Translations under genes and position numbers: made by a program
Assembly (NCBI GenBank): GCA_028869495.1
Contig: JAGWRY010000115.1
Span: forward strand, 1-27,668
Direction of reading: 5' to 3'
DNA: 27,668 nt
Source: Elusimicrobiota bacterium
GTDB taxonomy: Bacteria > Elusimicrobiota > Elusimicrobia > UBA1565 > UBA9628
Shown here: positions 16,050 through 22,879 of the stretch, in pieces
Position numbering within the stretch: the first letter of the stretch is position 1
Layout of the letters: every line of letters starts with the position of its first letter
Notes under the pieces: model-generated
What the model was told of the DNA's origin: nothing
Database searches by the model: none
Seen by the model: only the letters and a program-made list of their open reading frames with translations

Positions 16050-17369
16050 TCAGAACGAGTAGTTGATGTCGGTGAAGATCGCCAGGCCCTCGCGGCCGAC
16101 GCCGAAGTCGACCGAGCCGACGACCTGGGGCTTGGCGACGGCGCGGATCGCGGCGCCGACGACGGGGCGCAGATAGCGCGCGGCCATCTCGCCGGGGGAG
16201 TCGAAGACGGTGCCGACGCCCGCGAACGGGGCGAGCTGGAACTCGGTGGTCACGCCCGCGGTCTTGCGCTCGGCGAGCTTGATGCGCTGCTCGACGTTGA
16301 GCGCGGTCATGCCGCGGTCGGTGTAGCGGCCGTCGCCGTAGGCGCGCAGCGAGTACTTGCCGCCGAGCTGGGGCAGGATCCAGAACGGCGGGGTCGGCCC
16401 GAGGATCTGTTCGTATTGAAGCTGGACGGCGAAGACCTCGGACGGGTCCTTCGGCCAGGGCTTGAACCAGCGCGCGTCGGTCCCGTAGCGGCGGTACGAG
16501 TACGCGCTCAGGAAGCCCTCGACGGCGGACTCGGCGAAGACGTCGAGGTAGGCGCCGCGCTCGGTCGTCACCGCGTGGTCGCGGGTGTCGTAGTCGACGC
16601 TCAGGCGCGTCTCGTTGGTCTGCTGGGAGCGGTCGGCGAACTGCTTGGGGAACGCCGTGTGGAAGTCCGGGAGGCCCGGGATCGGGCCGTCGAGGATGCG
16701 GCTCGACATGTAGCGCTGGGAGACGCGCGCCGACCACGGCGAGCCGTCCTTCAGCGGGGCGCCGAAGGCCCAGCGGTACTGCCAGTACTCCTGCTTGTAG
16801 TTGGCCTCGGCCGACTGCGGGGAGTCGGGGCCGACGCCGAAGAAGCGCTGGCCGGCGTCGGCGTTCAACTGGCCGCGCAGGAGGACGCGGTACGGGCTGC
16901 CCAGGAAGGAGCTGTCCTCGTACTGGCCCATGACCTCGTGCTCGAACTTCGCCCAGGAGACGCGCGCGACCAGGCTGGCGTCCTCCTGCGGGTACCAGTA
17001 GTAGCGGTAGGTCGGCGAGAAGCGGAAGTGGTCGTTGTAGGTGAGCGACGGGGCGTGGATCTGGCGGATGCGGCCGGCGTCGTCCGTGACGACCAGGATC
17101 GGCATCACGCCGTAGGTGACGCCGCGGTTCGGGTCGGTGTCGACGACCGGCAGGCGCACGAGCATGCCGTGCTTGAGCGGGCGCAGCATCCAGCGCAGGG
17201 CGGCGGGGGTCTCGTCCTTGGTCTCCGGGACGCCGGGCGGCATCTGGTTCTTCGGGACGATCTCGCTGCCGGCGCCGTTGTCGGTCGGCGACTGCGCACG
17301 GACGGACGGCGGGAGGGCCGCGAGGACGAGAAGCAGGGACAGGACCGACGCGGACGCGCGCTTGGCCAT
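16050..17369 (-). CDS. Outer-membrane D15/Omp85-type surface antigen barrel
   Basis: This 439-residue protein has a signal peptide (1-25, cleavage near VRAQS), a Pro-rich linker, and then a series of amphipathic beta strands ending in Phe (INYSF), as in outer-membrane barrels. GVTYGVMPILV, DYDTRDHAVTTERGAYLDVF and the GGKYSLRAYGDGRYTD segment near the C-terminus are hallmarks of the bacterial surface antigen (D15) barrel of BamA/TamA relatives. There are no POTRA repeats, so it is not BamA itself; it resembles short, POTRA-less family members of unknown role. The start at 17369 is set by the signal peptide. The -10 box (17381-17386) lies 11 bases upstream, leaving a leader of only a few bases. 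queG ends 17 bases upstream on the same strand. Confidence 0.85.
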   Translation of the reverse strand: MAKRASASVLSLLLVLAALPPSVRAQSPTDNGAGSEIVPKNQMPPGVPETKDETPAALRWMLRPLKHGMLVRLPVVDTDPNRGVTYGVMPILVVTDDAGRIRQIHAPSLTYNDHFRFSPTYRYYWYPQEDASLVARVSWAKFEHEVMGQYEDSSFLGSPYRVLLRGQLNADAGQRFFGVGPDSPQSAEANYKQEYWQYRWAFGAPLKDGSPWSARVSQRYMSSRILDGPIPGLPDFHTAFPKQFADRSQQTNETRLSVDYDTRDHAVTTERGAYLDVFAESAVEGFLSAYSYRRYGTDARWFKPWPKDPSEVFAVQLQYEQILGPTPPFWILPQLGGKYSLRAYGDGRYTDRGMTALNVEQRIKLAERKTAGVTTEFQLAPFAGVGTVFDSPGEMAARYLRPVVGAAIRAVAKPQVVGSVDFGVGREGLAIFTDINYSF

Positions 17370-17380
17370 CGGAGGGGGAG

Positions 17381-17410
17381 AGTCTATCACTCCGCCCCCT
17401 CGGCGGACAA
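17381..17410 (-). promoter_or_regulatory. Putative promoter of the D15 barrel gene inside the end of queG
   Basis: On the minus strand TTGTCC (17410-17405), 18-base spacer, TAGACT (17386-17381). The -35 lies in the queG coding end, and the -10 follows right after the queG stop. It would let the barrel gene be expressed apart from greA-queG. Confidence 0.5.
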
Positions 17411-18424
17411 ACGCGCGAGGCTCCAGCGCGCCAGCGAAGCCAGGGTCTCGTCCCCGTCGTCGCGGAAGCTCTCCAAGACGGGCCGCCACCGCGCCTCGCC
17501 GGAGTTGCCCATCGCCAGGAGCGCGTTGCGCGTCATCCGGCGGCGCACGGCGCGCGCCGGGGGCGTGCCTTTCAGGCGCGCGCGCAGTCCCGCGGAGCCG
17601 GGGCCGGCCAGCTCGTCGAGGGGGATCTCGGTCGGCAGGGTCGGCGGCGGGAGCGCGCGGGCCGGAGCCTCGAAGCGGTTCCACGGGCAGACCTCCTGGC
17701 AGACGTCGCAGCCGTAGACCCAGTCGCCGACGCCCTCCCGGAAGCTCTCGGGGACGGGCCCTTTCAGCTCGATGTTGAAGTAGGCGACGCAGCGCGAGGC
17801 GTCGAGCACGCGCTCGCGCGGGAAGGCGTCGGTCGGGCAGGCGTCGAGGCATTTGCGGCAGGTCCCGCAGTGGTCGGGCTCCGGCGAGTCGGCCGGCAGG
17901 TCCAGCGGGATCGCCAGCCCGGCCAGCAGGAAGTAGGAGCCCAGGCGCGGCCCGATCAGCATCGCGTTCTTGCCCTGCCAGCCCAGGCCCGCGGCGCGGG
18001 CGTACGCGCGCTCCAGGAGCGGGCTCATGTCGCAGAAGGCGACCGAGCGCGTGCCCGGCACCTCTTTGGCCAGCCATTTCCCGACCGCGTCCATGCGCGC
18101 GCGCAGGCGGCCGTGGTAGTCGGGCCGGACCGCGTAGCGCGCCAGGCGCCCGTGCCCCGGCTTGGGGCCCGGGCGCTTGCCCGGGTTCCCGTAGGAGAAG
18201 CCGCACATCAGCACCGAGCGCGCCTGCGGCATCCAGGCGCGCAGGTCGCGCCGGGAGTCGGCGTTGCGCGCCATGTATTCCATCTCGCCGTGCATGCCGG
18301 CCGCGACCCAGGCGTCGTAGGCGGGCCCGTCGGCGGGCGGCAGGGCCGGGGCGATGCCGGCCAGGTCGGCTCCTTCCTCCCGCGCGCGGCGCTTGAGCGC
18401 CGCGGCGAGCTCGGCGGGGCTCAG
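17387..18424 (-). CDS. queG: Epoxyqueuosine reductase
   Basis: QueG reduces epoxyqueuosine to queuosine in the anticodon of tRNA, using cobalamin and two [4Fe-4S] clusters. From the start used here (345 residues) the catalytic Asp is D132 (CDMSP). The cluster Cys residues are C186/C189/C192/C196 (CGTCRKCLDACP) and C212, C239/C242/C246 (CDVCQEVCP). A HEAT-like tail with RRRMTRNALLAMGN follows. The first ATG is at 18295, but the frame upstream of it encodes a typical QueG N-terminus (LAAALKRRAREEGADLAGIAPA). There is no ATG, GTG or TTG between it and the greA stop. The best start is CTG at 18424-18422, which overlaps the greA stop (CTGA). Translation is probably coupled to greA. Confidence 0.93.
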   Translation of the reverse strand: MSPAELAAALKRRAREEGADLAGIAPALPPADGPAYDAWVAAGMHGEMEYMARNADSRRDLRAWMPQARSVLMCGFSYGNPGKRPGPKPGHGRLARYAVRPDYHGRLRARMDAVGKWLAKEVPGTRSVAFCDMSPLLERAYARAAGLGWQGKNAMLIGPRLGSYFLLAGLAIPLDLPADSPEPDHCGTCRKCLDACPTDAFPRERVLDASRCVAYFNIELKGPVPESFREGVGDWVYGCDVCQEVCPWNRFEAPARALPPPTLPTEIPLDELAGPGSAGLRARLKGTPPARAVRRRMTRNALLAMGNSGEARWRPVLESFRDDGDETLASLARWSLARLSAEGAE

Positions 18425-18891
18425 ACGGCCCGCGCGACCTTCAGGATCTTGAACGCGCGGGGCCCGGCCGGCAGGGAGACCTCGACCGTCTCCTTGACCT
18501 TCTTGCCGAGCAGGCCCTGCGCGAGCGGCGACTGCACGGAGATCTTGCCCTCCAGCGGGTCGGACTCGTCCTCGCCGACGAGCGCATACTCGATCTTCTC
18601 GCCGTCGGAGTCCTCGAGGGTGACGGTCGTACCGATCGCGACCGTGTCCTTCGGGATGTTCATCTCCTCGATGATCTTCGCGCTCTGCAGCTTGTCCTGG
18701 ATCTTGCCGATGCGCCCCATGATCTCCGCCATCTTCTCCTTGGCGGAGTGGTACTCGGCGTTTTCCTTGAGATCGCCCTTCTCGCGCGCCTCGCCGATGT
18801 CCAGCGAGGTCTGCGTCTTCTGCTTCATCAGCTCCGCGAGGTCCTCGCGCAGCTTCTCGTATCCGGCCCGGGTCAGGTAAGTGTCGGCCAT
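18421..18891 (-). CDS. greA: Transcription elongation factor GreA
   Basis: This 156-residue protein is full length for GreA, which enters the RNA polymerase secondary channel and triggers cleavage of backtracked transcripts. The N-terminal coiled coil holds the acidic tip (GEAREKGDLKENAEYHSAK, about 33-51). The C-terminal FKBP-like domain includes TVTLEDSDGEKIEYALVG and SPLAQGLLGKK. The start follows GGAGACGAC. A perfect TATAAT -10 box lies 27 bases upstream. The gene is followed by queG with overlapping codons, so the two form an operon. Confidence 0.97.
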   Translation of the reverse strand: MADTYLTRAGYEKLREDLAELMKQKTQTSLDIGEAREKGDLKENAEYHSAKEKMAEIMGRIGKIQDKLQSAKIIEEMNIPKDTVAIGTTVTLEDSDGEKIEYALVGEDESDPLEGKISVQSPLAQGLLGKKVKETVEVSLPAGPRAFKILKVARAV

Positions 18892-18917
18892 GTCGTCTCC
18901 GTGTGTTTCTGACGAAG

Positions 18918-18923
18918 ATTATA
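18918..18923 (-). promoter_or_regulatory. TATAAT -10 box of greA
   Basis: On the minus strand TATAAT lies upstream of the greA ribosome binding site (GGAG) and ATG at 18891. A -35 hexamer is not evident at 16-18 bases; the region there is very GC-rich. Confidence 0.6.
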
Positions 18924-18971
18924 GAACATCGGCCCCGACGGGCGCGAGGGGGCGGACGACGGTCGCAGGCG

Positions 18972-19006
18972 AAAAAAATCGAGCCCCCGCCGTGAGGCGG
19001 GGGCTC
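18972..19006 (-). terminator. Rho-independent terminator of the ankyrin/DUF3617 operon
   Basis: A perfect 11-base-pair GC-rich stem (18981-18991 with 18996-19006) with a 4-base loop is followed on the minus strand by seven T residues (18978-18972). It lies 160 bases after the DUF3617-like gene and before the greA promoter, isolating greA from upstream readthrough. It is the clearest intrinsic terminator in the window. Confidence 0.92.
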
Positions 19007-19167
19007 TCGATTCGGCGGGGAAGGCGGGCTACGCGGGACGGTGATCAGCGGCCCGGCGGATTTTCGCGCTAAAAGCGCCGTCCCCGGCAGGCCGAAGCCC
19101 AGGCCATCCGTCTCGACGAGCCATGTCTCACCGGCTCAGCTTCTTAGGAAAGCCGCCGTCGACCGGT
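19007..19167 (-). other. Long 3' untranslated stretch with small hairpins
   Basis: Between the stop of the DUF3617-like gene and its terminator are 160 bases without a credible gene. On the minus strand the stretch has a UUCG-capped hairpin (GGGCTTCGGCCT, around 19092-19103) and a GCGC-TTTTA-GCGC hairpin near 19067-19079. It could be a long structured 3' UTR or a small RNA sharing the terminator. I cannot match it to a known RNA family. Confidence 0.3.
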
Positions 19168-19590
19168 CTACTGGCAGTTGCCGATGCGCTTGCCGCGGAT
19201 CTTCATCCCTCCCACGACGCGGCTCCCTCGCTTGTTTGTGACGTTCTCCTCGTAAGACGTCCCGGCGGTCGACGTCAGCTCCCCGATCATCGTCAGCGGA
19301 CCGCCCCTGCCCTTGTTGCACGAGATTTCCCAGCGGACCGTCTTGCCCTTCACCCGGTAATAGTCCTCATGGCAATTTTTCGGGATCGCCCGGAAGGCTT
19401 TGCCGGAATCGATGTCCTTCTTGGAATAGCACGTGACGCGCGTGGTCGGAGGCGGAGTGAAGCGCACTCCCGGCGGCAACTGCATCGTCGACGCCACCGT
19501 CCACTTCCCGGGCCGGATCCGGGGCGCGGTCGCGAAAGCGCTGACCGACAAGAGCATGGCCGTCAGCGCCACTGCGAAAGGATTCTTCAT
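19168..19590 (-). CDS. Exported DUF3617-like small protein
   Basis: This 140-residue protein has a signal peptide (1-19, cleavage near AFA-TAP). The mature part starts with IRPGKWTVASTMQLP and has paired Cys residues (VTCYSKKD, KNCHEDYY, EISCNKG, GNCQ at the end). That order, with R-x-G-K-W at the start and four Cys, fits the DUF3617 family of periplasmic proteins of unknown function. The start follows AAGGAGAAACC. It lies 65 bases after the ankyrin gene on the same strand and before a strong terminator, so the two likely form one transcript. Codon use is less GC-biased than in the metabolic genes. Confidence 0.75.
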   Translation of the reverse strand: MKNPFAVALTAMLLSVSAFATAPRIRPGKWTVASTMQLPPGVRFTPPPTTRVTCYSKKDIDSGKAFRAIPKNCHEDYYRVKGKTVRWEISCNKGRGGPLTMIGELTSTAGTSYEENVTNKRGSRVVGGMKIRGKRIGNCQ

Positions 19591-19655
19591 GCTGGTTTCT
19601 CCTTGTTTACGGCGATCTCCCTCGTCGACGCAGCCCGAGAGGCATGACGCGAGAG

Positions 19656-20255
19656 CTAGCGGCGCGCGGGCTTGCGGGCCCGCGCGAGGAGCGCCACGAG
19701 TCGTGCGGCTTTGGCCTTCCTCGCGACCGACAACGCCGTGTCGCCGTCCTTGTCCTTCATCCCGACGTTCGCCCCGGCCTTCACGAGAACCGCAACGACG
19801 GGAGTGGCGGTCTTGTCCAAGGCGGCCTTGGAGACGGCGTAAATGAGCGGCGTCCACCCCTGCTTGTCCGTCGCGTTGACATCGGCCCCGGCCTTGATCA
19901 GCGCCCTCGCGATGTCCGGCTTGCCGGCCACCATGAGCGGAGTCATGCCGCCGTCGTCTTTCACGTTGACGCTCGCCCCCGCCTTGATCAGCGCAGAAAC
20001 GACGCGAGCGTCCCGATTGTCGGCGGCCGCCGCAAAGAGGGCCGTATCCCCCGTCGCGGGGTCCTTCGCGTTGACCTTGGCTCCCTTGCGAAGCGCGGCG
20101 CGCACGGCCGCGACGTCTCCTTTGTCGGCCGCGTCTCGAAGACGCTGGTTCGGAGACGAGGCCAACGCCGGGCCCGCCCAAAGCGACAACGCGCAGCCGC
20201 CGGCGGCCGCCAAGGCCGCGACGCGTCTCAACTTTCTTAGCGAGAGAGTCCCCAT
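19656..20255 (-). CDS. Exported ankyrin-repeat protein
   Basis: This 199-residue protein has an N-terminal signal peptide (about 1-33, cleavage near ALA-SS) followed by ankyrin repeats covering about 40-190. The repeats read, for example, DKGDVAAVRAALRKGAKVNAK, then GDTALFAAAADNRDARVVSALIKAGASVN, GMTPLMVAGKPDIARALIKAGADVN and GWTPLIYAVSK. Each has the usual TPL and G-A-x-V-N motifs. Ankyrin repeats bind other proteins; secreted forms in free-living bacteria often act in the periplasm, sometimes next to catalases or as inhibitor partners. A promoter-like TTGCGA/TAGAGT pair lies just upstream. The partner is probably the downstream DUF3617-like protein, by position only. Confidence 0.88.
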   Translation of the reverse strand: MGTLSLRKLRRVAALAAAGGCALSLWAGPALASSPNQRLRDAADKGDVAAVRAALRKGAKVNAKDPATGDTALFAAAADNRDARVVSALIKAGASVNVKDDGGMTPLMVAGKPDIARALIKAGADVNATDKQGWTPLIYAVSKAALDKTATPVVAVLVKAGANVGMKDKDGDTALSVARKAKAARLVALLARARKPARR

Positions 20256-20267
20256 CTCCGCCCCCGT

Positions 20268-20297
20268 ACTCTAAGATCTCACGACTTCGCCTCGCAA
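20268..20297 (-). promoter_or_regulatory. Putative promoter of the ankyrin operon
   Basis: On the minus strand TTGCGA (20297-20292), 18-base spacer, TAGAGT (20273-20268), 12 bases before the ATG at 20255. The resulting leader would be very short, about 5-6 bases. Confidence 0.5.
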
Positions 20298-20365
20298 CGG
20301 ACTAGCAGCGCCATTCTACATATTTCCCATAAATCTTCCAGAAGTTTCTAGCTTCGAAAAAAGCG

Positions 20366-20374
20366 TGCTAGAAT
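20366..20374 (+). promoter_or_regulatory. Extended -10 promoter of the SUMF1 lipoprotein gene
   Basis: TGCTAGAAT is an extended -10 element in an unusually AT-rich stretch (about 20310-20375). AGGAG at 20383-20387 precedes the ATG at 20396. Confidence 0.55.
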
Positions 20375-20395
20375 AGGCGCCCAGGAGACGATCCC

Positions 20396-21268
20396 ATGAA
20401 GAATTCCGCCAAGCTCGCCGTCGCCGTGATTGCGATTATCGTCGTGGGGGCGTGGCTCCTCAGCTGCAGGGGCCGACAGCGGCGGGTCGCGCAGTCCCCC
20501 GTTCCGGTCCGATCGGTCGGCGCCGAACCCGCCGCCGCGCCGGCGGCGCCGAAGGCGCTTACCGGCGCCGCGCAGGCTGCGTCCGGCCCTGCCGGACTGC
20601 AGTGGATGAGCATACCCGGCGGGACATTTTCGATGGGGACCAGCGACCCGGACGGCGATTTCAACGACGCCAAGCCCGCGCACCAAGCGACGATCCGACC
20701 CTTCGAGATGACCGCGACCTTGGTCACGAACGGGCAATACCAGACCTGCGTCAAAGCGGGAGCCTGCACGGCCCCCCAGGACTACGGCCCCTCCTTCGAC
20801 GGAGCCAGCCAGCCCGTCGTCGGCGTCGATTGGAACCAGGCCCAGGCATTCGCGAAGTGGGCGGGCGGCAGGCTTCCGAGCGAGGCGGAGTGGGAGTACG
20901 CGGCCCGCAGCGCGGGCCAGGCCTGGAAATATCCGTGGGGCAACGAGGCCGCGAACTGCGACAGGGCCGTGCTCTCCGGGTGCGGCTGGAACGCGACCGC
21001 GCCGGTGTGCTCAAAACCCTCCGGCAACACGAAGCAGGGTCTCTGCGACATGGCGGGCAACTCCTGGGAGTGGGTGGAAGATTGGTATCACGCCAATTAC
21101 AACGGGGCGCCCCAGGACGGAAGCGCATGGGTCGATCCGGCGGGCACGAGCCGGAGCAATCGCGGCGGCTCCTGGAAAGACAACGCGGCCTGCGCTCGCG
21201 CGGCTGACCGCAACGACGACGATCCGCCCACTCGGAACAACGCCTTGTCGTTCCGCCTCGCCCGCTGA
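20396..21268 (+). CDS. SUMF1/formylglycine-generating-enzyme-like lipoprotein
   Basis: This 290-residue protein has a lipoprotein signal (hydrophobic 7-21, lipobox LLSC with C24), an Ala/Pro-rich linker, and a SUMF1/FGE-sulfatase domain (about 70-290). Motifs include WMSIPGGTFSMGT, PVVGVDWNQAQAFAKWAGGRLPSEAEWEYAAR, WGNEAANCD, LCDMAGNSWEWVEDWY and RGGSWKDN near the end. The domain is a C-lectin-like fold used by formylglycine-generating enzymes and by many non-catalytic binding proteins. Being anchored in the envelope and lacking a nearby sulfatase, it is probably a ligand- or protein-binding family member rather than a true FGE; I do not see the paired active-site Cys residues of FGE. The start is fixed by AGGAG and the signal sequence. 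Confidence 0.88.
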   Translation: MKNSAKLAVAVIAIIVVGAWLLSCRGRQRRVAQSPVPVRSVGAEPAAAPAAPKALTGAAQAASGPAGLQWMSIPGGTFSMGTSDPDGDFNDAKPAHQATIRPFEMTATLVTNGQYQTCVKAGACTAPQDYGPSFDGASQPVVGVDWNQAQAFAKWAGGRLPSEAEWEYAARSAGQAWKYPWGNEAANCDRAVLSGCGWNATAPVCSKPSGNTKQGLCDMAGNSWEWVEDWYHANYNGAPQDGSAWVDPAGTSRSNRGGSWKDNAACARAADRNDDDPPTRNNALSFRLAR

Positions 21269-21319
21269 GTCGGGCCGCCGAGGCCGCCGGTCGCCTACGA
21301 CGCGGCCGGCCCGGCGGCG

Positions 21320-21727
21320 TCAAGTCACGCGATGCGCGATGTCACGACGCGTCGCATCCGTCTCGGCGAGCAGCACCGTCTTAAAGCACGCCCCCCGCAA
21401 TTCATCCAGCTCTCGGGACACCGAGCGCATGGCGTCCAAGAACTCCCGATAAAGCACCGGATCCGCGCGGCGTAGGGCGTCGGCATGCTCGACGACCAGC
21501 GCTTGGCCGCGCCACGCCGCCGCCTCCCCGAATCTGCGCATCCCATCCCGGATCGCGGCCGATGTCCGGTTCCGGACCTCGCTGCCGGGCGATTGCGTCT
21601 GTCGGATCAGTTCCCTGAGCGCGTCGAGGATCGCCTCTTTGCTTTCCAGTTTGGATCCGTCGAGCACCCACAAGCCGAACGATAGGCGCTTCGTCGCCTC
21701 ACGCAAGACCCCGAACTCCTCGGACAT
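21320..21727 (-). CDS. Hypothetical protein, mostly helical, not recognised
   Basis: The frame encodes 135 residues from ATG 21727 (MSEEFGVLREATKRL); a longer form from TTG 21790 is possible but adds a segment unlike a protein start. The sequence alternates hydrophobic and charged residues and looks like a helical bundle (EAILDALRELIRQTQ, DPVLYREFLDAMRSV). It has no signal peptide, membrane segment or known motif. No Shine-Dalgarno precedes the ATG. It is convergent with the SUMF1 gene. Reading-frame length and amino-acid balance favour a real gene, but the evidence is modest. Its composition is less GC-biased than most neighbours. Confidence 0.5.
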   Translation of the reverse strand: MSEEFGVLREATKRLSFGLWVLDGSKLESKEAILDALRELIRQTQSPGSEVRNRTSAAIRDGMRRFGEAAAWRGQALVVEHADALRRADPVLYREFLDAMRSVSRELDELRGACFKTVLLAETDATRRDIAHRVT

Positions 21728-21870
21728 CGCCCAGTAGGCATAGGGTATGCGGGGATACGAAAGCCCGCGCAACAGTGCCGGTAACGGCAAATTTTCGGCG
21801 CCTGCTCTGATTTGAGCACGCGGGCCGCGCCGAAGTTGATTCCCCGGCGTCCTGCGGCCTCACAGAGCCG

Positions 21871-22209
21871 TCATTTCGCGGCGCGCGCCTTCTCGAGCGC
21901 GGCCTGATCCTCGGGAATCGTCGAGTTGAACGAGTAGGACTTCACCGTGCCGTCGGCGTTGAAACGCACGTAAAGGTCGCGCGTGCGCTCGCTGCCGAGG
22001 ATGCTGATGTGGTAATTCAGCCAGGTGGCTGTGGCGTCGCCATCCTCGAGGCCCCGCCGGTAGGGCTGGCCGAACGTGGAGACCAGTTGGTCTTGGGTGG
22101 TCTTGCTGAGCTGGATGGCCGGAATCTGACCGACGGAGAACGGACGTCCTAGGGTGACGCACCCCGACAGTGCGAGCGACGCGGCGGCGACAAAGAGCGC
22201 TTTCTTCAT
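21871..22209 (-). CDS. Small SmpA/OmlA-like lipoprotein
   Basis: This 112-residue protein has a short lipoprotein signal with lipobox LSGC (C17), then a domain with QLSKTTQDQLVSTFGQPYRRG followed by TWLNYHIS and RDLYVRFNADGTVKSYSFNS. The order 'helix, FG-x-P, beta hairpin, aromatic strand with NADGTVKS' is the layout of the SmpA/OmlA (BamE-like) fold. The lipoprotein probably sits in the outer membrane or periplasm; BamE itself stabilises the barrel-assembly machine, but this one could be one of the many unassigned relatives. The start at 22209 follows a perfect AGGAGGAAAA site. It lies 84 bases after tatA on the same strand. Confidence 0.82.
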   Translation of the reverse strand: MKKALFVAAASLALSGCVTLGRPFSVGQIPAIQLSKTTQDQLVSTFGQPYRRGLEDGDATATWLNYHISILGSERTRDLYVRFNADGTVKSYSFNSTIPEDQAALEKARAAK

Positions 22210-22293
22210 TTTTCCTCCTGCACGTCCCGATTCGGGCTCTCGCGGTCGAAGGATGCGTCGCACAGCCATGGCCGCCGAACGACAGCGGCTGCG

Positions 22294-22491
22294 TCAGCTT
22301 TGCGGGGTGCCGCCGCGTGCGTCCGGCTCGGGCGCCCCGGGCGCCTCGTCGTCCATGCCTTCCTTGAGCCCCTTCTTGAACATGTTGACCGAGCGGCCGA
22401 GTTGACGCGCGAATTCGGGAATTTTGCCGGGGCCGAAGAGCACCAGCGCGATCACGGCGATGATGATGAGTTTGTCCGGTCCCAAGTCCAT
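22294..22491 (-). CDS. tatA: Twin-arginine translocase component TatA/TatE
   Basis: This 65-residue protein has the full TatA plan: a short N-terminal transmembrane helix (about 8-19, LIIIAVIALVLF), the hinge FGPGKIPE, the amphipathic helix FARQLGRSVNMFKKGLKEG, and a charged, disordered tail. TatA oligomers form the conducting element for folded, twin-arginine substrates in the inner membrane. The start at 22491 is preferred because GGAGGGG lies 6 bases upstream; an in-frame TTG at 22506 would put the Shine-Dalgarno inside the gene. TATAAT lies upstream at 22520-22525. tatB and tatC are not in the window. Confidence 0.95.
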   Translation of the reverse strand: MDLGPDKLIIIAVIALVLFGPGKIPEFARQLGRSVNMFKKGLKEGMDDEAPGAPEPDARGGTPQS

Positions 22492-22519
22492 GTCGATCCC
22501 CTCCAAAGGCTACTGTCAG

Positions 22520-22525
22520 ATTATA
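22520..22525 (-). promoter_or_regulatory. TATAAT -10 box of tatA
   Basis: On the minus strand TATAAT lies 28 bases upstream of the tatA ATG, with GGAGGGG between. No clear -35 is found in the GC-rich stretch upstream. Confidence 0.6.
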
Positions 22526-22631
22526 TCCCAAGTTCGACTTCGCGGCGCAGCCCACGACGTGCGAAAACAGCGCGCCACGAGCGCTTCCCGGCCCGTGCCC
22601 GCCGTGAATGGGCCGAGCGCTGGCCAGCGTT

Positions 22632-22670
22632 CCGCAATTCCCGGGAAAACCGGGCCGATTTGAATTGCGG
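22632..22670. repeat. Perfect 9-base inverted repeat with 21-base spacer
   Basis: CCGCAATTC at 22632-22640 and GAATTGCGG at 22662-22670 are exact reverse complements. The spacer contains CCCGGGAAAACCGGG, which can fold on itself. It lies between the tatA promoter and the IS3 remnant, in a stretch of about 370 bases (22507-22879) with no intact gene. It may be an operator, a hairpin or a trace of a mobile element end. Confidence 0.6.
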
Positions 22671-22693
22671 TTCACGGGTGCTAAACTGCATCT

Positions 22694-22751
22694 GGAGGAA
22701 CCGACGATGCCGCGAAAAAGGCGCACCGAAGGACAGATCGTCTCGATCCTG
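22694..22751 (+). pseudogene. Remnant of an IS3-family transposase OrfA
   Basis: GGAGGA (22694-22699) and ATG 22707 are followed by MPRKRRTEGQIVSIL. This is the characteristic first 15 residues of IS3-family OrfA proteins (MPRKR-T-EQI--IL), which begin a helix-turn-helix. After ATC CTG the similarity stops abruptly and the frame continues as non-family sequence (SVPPNRSARRR). The element thus survives only as a 5' fragment; no OrfB and no right end are visible. The break at about 22751 marks a deletion or recombination point. Confidence 0.65.
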
Positions 22752-22879
22752 AGTGTTCCGCCGAATCGATCTGCCCGCCGGCGAGTTCCCATCTCCGGGA
22801 AATCCGCGAGGCGGCCGATCCGCCGAAGCACCCGGGCAAACCCGTCGAGCGATCGCAAGAGCGACGCAAGGAGCGCGAC

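Noticed and set aside
13282..16062. 926-codon plus-strand frame covering the retropepsin and MEDS kinase genes
   Set aside because: It spans two well-identified minus-strand genes and their promoter, and has Arg/Val/Asp-rich low-complexity sequence typical of shadow frames.
20396..21268. True formylglycine-generating enzyme (sulfatase activation)
   Set aside because: No sulfatase gene nearby and no obvious paired active-site Cys near the C-terminus; envelope location fits a binding role better.
21269..21319. Bidirectional terminator between the SUMF1 gene and the convergent unknown gene
   Set aside because: GC-rich inverted segments can pair, but there is no T-tract on either strand, so an intrinsic terminator cannot be supported.
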